This document shows, in pieces, positions 60,976 through 64,000 of a stretch of 64,000 nucleotides of DNA. This DNA is from an uncultured Faecalibacterium sp. (GTDB taxonomy: Bacteria > Bacillota > Clostridia > Oscillospirales > Ruminococcaceae), in the NCBI GenBank assembly GCA_900539945.1, contig UQDV01000001.1, forward strand, positions 1-64,000, written 5' to 3'. A program made the position numbers and the translations under genes. The notes below the pieces were generated by a model. That model did no database searches, was not told the DNA's origin, and worked only from the letters and a program-made list of their open reading frames with translations. Within the stretch, counting starts at the first letter, position 1; every line of letters starts with the position of its first letter.

Positions 60976-62004
60976 TCACAGAATGAGCATCGCATCACCG
61001 AAACTGAAGAAGCGGTATTTCTCTTCCACGGCCACCTTGTAGGCATGCATGGTCTTGTCGTAGCCATACAGTGCGGCAATGAGCATGATCAAGGTGCTCT
61101 CCGGCAGGTGGAAGTTGGTGACCAGGCCGTCGATGCAGTTGAACTTGACGCCCGGGTACAGGAAAATGGAGGTATTGCCGCTGCAGGCGCGGATCTCGCC
61201 ATACTTGGCCGCCACGGCTTCCAAGGTGCGGCAGCTGGTGGTGCCCACGGCGATCACACGGTGACCGGCAGCCTTGGTGTCGCGGATGCGCTGGGCGGTC
61301 TCCTCGCTGATGGAATACCACTCACTGTGCATCTTGTGGTCGGTGATCTCATCCTCCTGCACGGGGCGGAAGGTGCCCAGACCAACGTGCAGTGTCACCT
61401 CGGCAATGCCGACACCCTTGGCGCGGATGGTGTCCATCAGCTCCGGGGTGAAGTGCAGGCCGGCCGTGGGTGCGGCCGCGCTGCCCAGCTCCTTGGCATA
61501 CACGGTCTGATACTGGCTCTGATCCTCCAGCTGCTTGGTGATGTAGGGCGGCAGCGGCATCTTGCCAAACTCATCCAGCTTTTCATAAAGAGTCTCGGTG
61601 TCGTAATAGAATGTAACGTACTTGTTGCCGTCCTCCAGCGTCTCGTCCACCACAGCGGTCAGGCTGCCGTCACCAAAGCTGACCTTGGTGCCGACCTGCA
61701 TCCGCTTGCCGGGCTTTGCCAGGCATTCCCACTGGTCGCCCTTGACCTGACGGAGCAGCAGCAGCTCGCAGACCGCACCGGTGGGCTGCTTGATGCCCAC
61801 GATGCGGGCGGGCAGCACCTTGGAGTTGTTCACCACCAGCAGGTCGCCGGGCTCCAAAAAATCCGGCAGATCCCGGAAGATCTTGTGCTGGATGCTGTCA
61901 TCCTTCTGGCTCAGGACCATCAGGCGTGCAGAGTCGCGGGGGCTTGCAGGTTCCTGCGCAATGAGCTCTTTGGGTAAATCGTACCAAAAATCTTTTTTTA
62001 ACAT
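60976..62004 (-). CDS. queA: S-adenosylmethionine:tRNA ribosyltransferase-isomerase
   Basis: A protein of 342 residues, the family length when started at MLKKDFWYDLPKELIAQEP. It adds the cyclopentene part of queuosine from SAM. RDSARLMVL, LLVVNNSKVLPARI, AAPTAGLHFTPEL, HVGLGTFRPV and NFHLPESTLIMLIAALYG are the QueA signature. An in-frame Met three codons earlier sits too close to the GGAAAGG site. Confidence 0.96.
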   Translation of the reverse strand: MLKKDFWYDLPKELIAQEPASPRDSARLMVLSQKDDSIQHKIFRDLPDFLEPGDLLVVNNSKVLPARIVGIKQPTGAVCELLLLRQVKGDQWECLAKPGKRMQVGTKVSFGDGSLTAVVDETLEDGNKYVTFYYDTETLYEKLDEFGKMPLPPYITKQLEDQSQYQTVYAKELGSAAAPTAGLHFTPELMDTIRAKGVGIAEVTLHVGLGTFRPVQEDEITDHKMHSEWYSISEETAQRIRDTKAAGHRVIAVGTTSCRTLEAVAAKYGEIRACSGNTSIFLYPGVKFNCIDGLVTNFHLPESTLIMLIAALYGYDKTMHAYKVAVEEKYRFFSFGDAMLIL

Positions 62005-62167
62005 ATTGTGCATTTGCCTTTCCGATGATTGACACGGGTACCGCATCAATGATATTATAAAATTTGTATAGACAGTATCTATTATATTGCATAGAGTGCC
62101 TGTTTTCAAGTCTCTGTGCAAACCAGAGAGCACATTGCTCGTCTTTTTGAAAGGAAAGGTGCTGGAA

Positions 62168-63250
62168 ATGGAAAAACAGTATAAAGTGGGTATCGTAGGC
62201 GCAACCGGTATGGTGGGTCAGCGTTTTATTACGCTGCTGGAGAACCATCCCTGGTTCAAGCTGACCGTCCTGGCTGCTTCTGGCCGCAGCGCAGGCAAAA
62301 CGTATGAAGAGGCTGTGGGCAGCCGCTGGGCCATGACCACCCCGATGCCCGAGAGTGTCAAGGGGATGATGGTGCAGGACGCTTCCAAGGTGGAAGAGGT
62401 CGCCGCACAGGTGGACTTCATTTTCTGCGCCGTCAACATGCCCAAGGATGAGATCAAGGCTCTGGAAGAGGCCTACGCCAAGGCAGAGTGCCCGGTGGTG
62501 TCCAACAACAGCGCCAACCGCTTCACCCCGGATGTGCCCATGGTGGTGCCCGAGATCAACGCCGACCATATTGAGATCATCCCCGCACAGCGCAAGCGTC
62601 TGGGCACCAAGCGCGGCTTCATCGCCGTCAAGTCCAACTGCAGCCTGCAGAGCTATGTGCCCGCGCTGCACCCGCTGATGAAGGAATTTGGTGTGAACAA
62701 GGCTCTGGTGTGCACCTATCAGGCAATTTCCGGTGCCGGCAAGACCTTTGACCGTATGCCGGAGATCGTGGACAACGTGATCCCCTACATCGGCGGCGAA
62801 GAGGAAAAGAGTGAGCGCGAACCCCTGAAGCTGTGGGGCCACATCGAGGGTGACCACATCGTCAACGCCGAGAAGCCCACCATTACCGCGCAGTGCTTCC
62901 GTGTGCCGGTCTCTGACGGCCACACCGCTGCCGTGTTCGTGAGCTTTGACAAAAAGCCCACCAAGGAGCAGATGCTGGAGGCATGGGCAAACTTCCGCGG
63001 CCCCGCACAGGAGCTGAACCTGCCCAGCGCACCCAAGCAGTTCCTGCACTACTTCACTGAGCCGGATCGTCCGCAGCCCAAGCTGGACCGCAACACCGAA
63101 AACGGCATGGCCGTGTGCATCGGCCGCCTGCGGGAGGACACTCTGTTTGACTACAAGTTTGCCTGCATGAGCCACAACACCCTGCGCGGTGCTGCCGGCG
63201 GTGCCGTGCTGCTGGCTGAGCTGCTGGCGGCCAAGGGCTATTTTGACTGA
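62168..63250 (+). CDS. asd: aspartate-semialdehyde dehydrogenase
   Basis: A protein of 360 residues. GIVGATGMVGQRFITLL binds NADP, SNNSANRF and VKSNCSLQSYVPAL carry the catalytic Cys, and YQAISGAGKTFDRMPEIVDN follows. The NCSLQ form and length place it with the archaeal/fungal-like branch of Asd. It reduces aspartyl phosphate at the branch to lysine/DAP, threonine and methionine. dapA follows. Confidence 0.95.
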   Translation: MEKQYKVGIVGATGMVGQRFITLLENHPWFKLTVLAASGRSAGKTYEEAVGSRWAMTTPMPESVKGMMVQDASKVEEVAAQVDFIFCAVNMPKDEIKALEEAYAKAECPVVSNNSANRFTPDVPMVVPEINADHIEIIPAQRKRLGTKRGFIAVKSNCSLQSYVPALHPLMKEFGVNKALVCTYQAISGAGKTFDRMPEIVDNVIPYIGGEEEKSEREPLKLWGHIEGDHIVNAEKPTITAQCFRVPVSDGHTAAVFVSFDKKPTKEQMLEAWANFRGPAQELNLPSAPKQFLHYFTEPDRPQPKLDRNTENGMAVCIGRLREDTLFDYKFACMSHNTLRGAAGGAVLLAELLAAKGYFD

Positions 63251-63292
63251 GTATAATTTTTGCGTGAAAACGCAATCAAAGGAGTTTTTGCT

Positions 63293-64000
63293 ATGAAGAA
63301 TCCTGTCTTTACCGGTGCGGGTGTTGCCATCATCACCCCGATGTATGAGGACGGAAGCATCAATTTTGACGAGCTGGGCCGCATCATCGAGGACCAGATC
63401 GCCCGCAGCACGGATGCCATCGTCATCTGCGGCACCACCGGCGAGTGCTCCACCATGACCGATGAGGAGCAGCTGGCTGCGATCAAGTACACGGTGGATG
63501 TTGTGAATCACCGTGTTCCCGTCATCGCAGGTGCAGGCTCCAACGACACCGACCACGGCTGTGCACTGGCTGTCAAGTCGGCCGCCTGCGGCGCAGACGC
63601 CCTGCTGATGGTCACCCCCTACTACAACAAGACCTCGCAGGCCGGTCTGGTGGCACACTTCACCGCCATGGCAGAGGCCGGCGGCATCCCGGTGATCGTG
63701 TACAATGTTCCCTCCCGCACGGGCCTGAACATTGCCCCGGAAACGGCACTGGAGCTGAGCAAGCACCCGCTGATCAACGGCATCAAGGAGGCTTCCGGCA
63801 ACATTTCGCAGGTGGCCAAGATCGCAGCCCTCTGCGGCGATGAGTTGAACATCTACTCCGGCAACGACGATCAGGTGGTTCCTCTGCTGGCTCTGGGCGG
63901 CAAGGGCGTGATCAGCGTGGTTTCCAATGTGGCACCGGAGCTGGTGCACAACTGCTGCCAGGCCTTCTTTGACGGAGATACCGCAAAGGCCCGCGACCTG
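63293..64000 (+). CDS. dapA: 4-hydroxy-tetrahydrodipicolinate synthase (cut by window end)
   Basis: The frame is open from the ATG at 63293 to the last base, 236 codons, so the C-terminal 55-60 residues are missing. It condenses pyruvate with aspartate semialdehyde. VICGTTGECSTMTDEEQ, the Tyr of YYNKTSQ, VYNVPSRTG and the Schiff-base Lys in GIKEASGN are visible. AAAGGAG lies 9 bases upstream. A hairpin TTGCGT-GAAA-ACGCAA sits between asd and this start. Confidence 0.96.
   Translation, partial: MKNPVFTGAGVAIITPMYEDGSINFDELGRIIEDQIARSTDAIVICGTTGECSTMTDEEQLAAIKYTVDVVNHRVPVIAGAGSNDTDHGCALAVKSAACGADALLMVTPYYNKTSQAGLVAHFTAMAEAGGIPVIVYNVPSRTGLNIAPETALELSKHPLINGIKEASGNISQVAKIAALCGDELNIYSGNDDQVVPLLALGGKGVISVVSNVAPELVHNCCQAFFDGDTAKARDL

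Noticed and set aside
62068..62082. ATAGA-N5-TCTAT inverted repeat between queA and asd
   Set aside because: Short arms in an AT-rich promoter region; could arise by chance and no matching site was seen elsewhere.

Overview
The window is one contiguous, GC-rich stretch of Gram-positive core chromosome. Gene order is typical of low-temperature-branching Clostridia: yicC-remA-gmk-priA-def-fmt-rsmB-rlmN-prpC-prkC-rsgA-thiN-spoVM, phoH-ybeY-era-yqzL-recO, radA-xer, and queA-tgt-yajC with a TIGR04086-type gene. Strong Shine-Dalgarno sites, G/C-ending codons, a riboflavin ECF transporter under an FMN riboswitch, an oxaloacetate-decarboxylase-type carboxyltransferase set and a selenium-dependent molybdenum hydroxylase locus point to a gut Oscillospiraceae/Ruminococcaceae organism (Faecalibacterium/Gemmiger/Subdoligranulum-like). 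That placement is inference from content; no rRNA or tRNA gene is present in the window.

Layout. 1-5.4 kb: end of a ZIP metal transporter, an MscS channel, riboswitch-controlled ribU, a MATE exporter and an MraY-like transferase. 5.4-9.1 kb: a one-carbon/folate block, with a leftward operon (5-formyl-THF cyclo-ligase, FchA-like cyclohydrolase, FolD) divergent from glyA. The FolD lacks the residues needed for cyclohydrolase activity, so the neighbouring FchA probably does that step. 9.1-14 kb: DUF454, cobO, a CopZ-like protein, a ketopantoate-reductase-like gene and a membrane-anchored GDPD. DUF454 and copZ share a GTTAG-N6-CTAAC inverted repeat in their promoter regions. 14.1-17.4 kb: a carboxyltransferase / biotin carrier / OadA-5S trio. 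17.5 kb: an orphan transposase-type helix-turn-helix gene.

18-30.3 kb: a long co-directional housekeeping block (RNA processing, GMP synthesis, replication restart, N-terminal processing of formyl-Met, rRNA methylation, PASTA kinase/phosphatase, ribosome assembly GTPase, thiamine salvage). It ends in a 28-codon gene that I read as spoVM. Directly downstream lies a SPOCS/LysM protein resembling SipL, preceded by a plausible sigma-E-type promoter. A SpoIIM-like membrane protein occurs near 58 kb. Together these suggest that sporulation genes are retained.

32-36 kb: azlCD, a sugar-nucleotide reductase-like gene, DUF1653 and an NCS2 purine permease. 36.2-46.1 kb: mocA facing a tightly coupled ten-gene operon (three xanthine-dehydrogenase-type subunits, yqeC, selD, yedF, a cysteine desulfurase, DUF3343, an unusual XdhC, yqeB). 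This is a nearly textbook selenium-dependent molybdenum hydroxylase system paired with a purine importer. 46.2-47.4 kb: a Cys-rich small protein and a PadR/DUF2812 pair with twin palindromic operators. 47.6-54.4 kb: phoH, ybeY, era, yqzL, recO, mutS2 and an amidase. 54.4-55.4 kb: an AT-rich island with a small DNA-binding-like gene. 55.4-62 kb (leftward): radA, a tyrosine recombinase with an acidic tail, SpoIIM-like, TIGR04086, yajC, tgt and queA. 62.1-64 kb: asd and dapA (cut by the window end), starting lysine/diaminopimelate synthesis.
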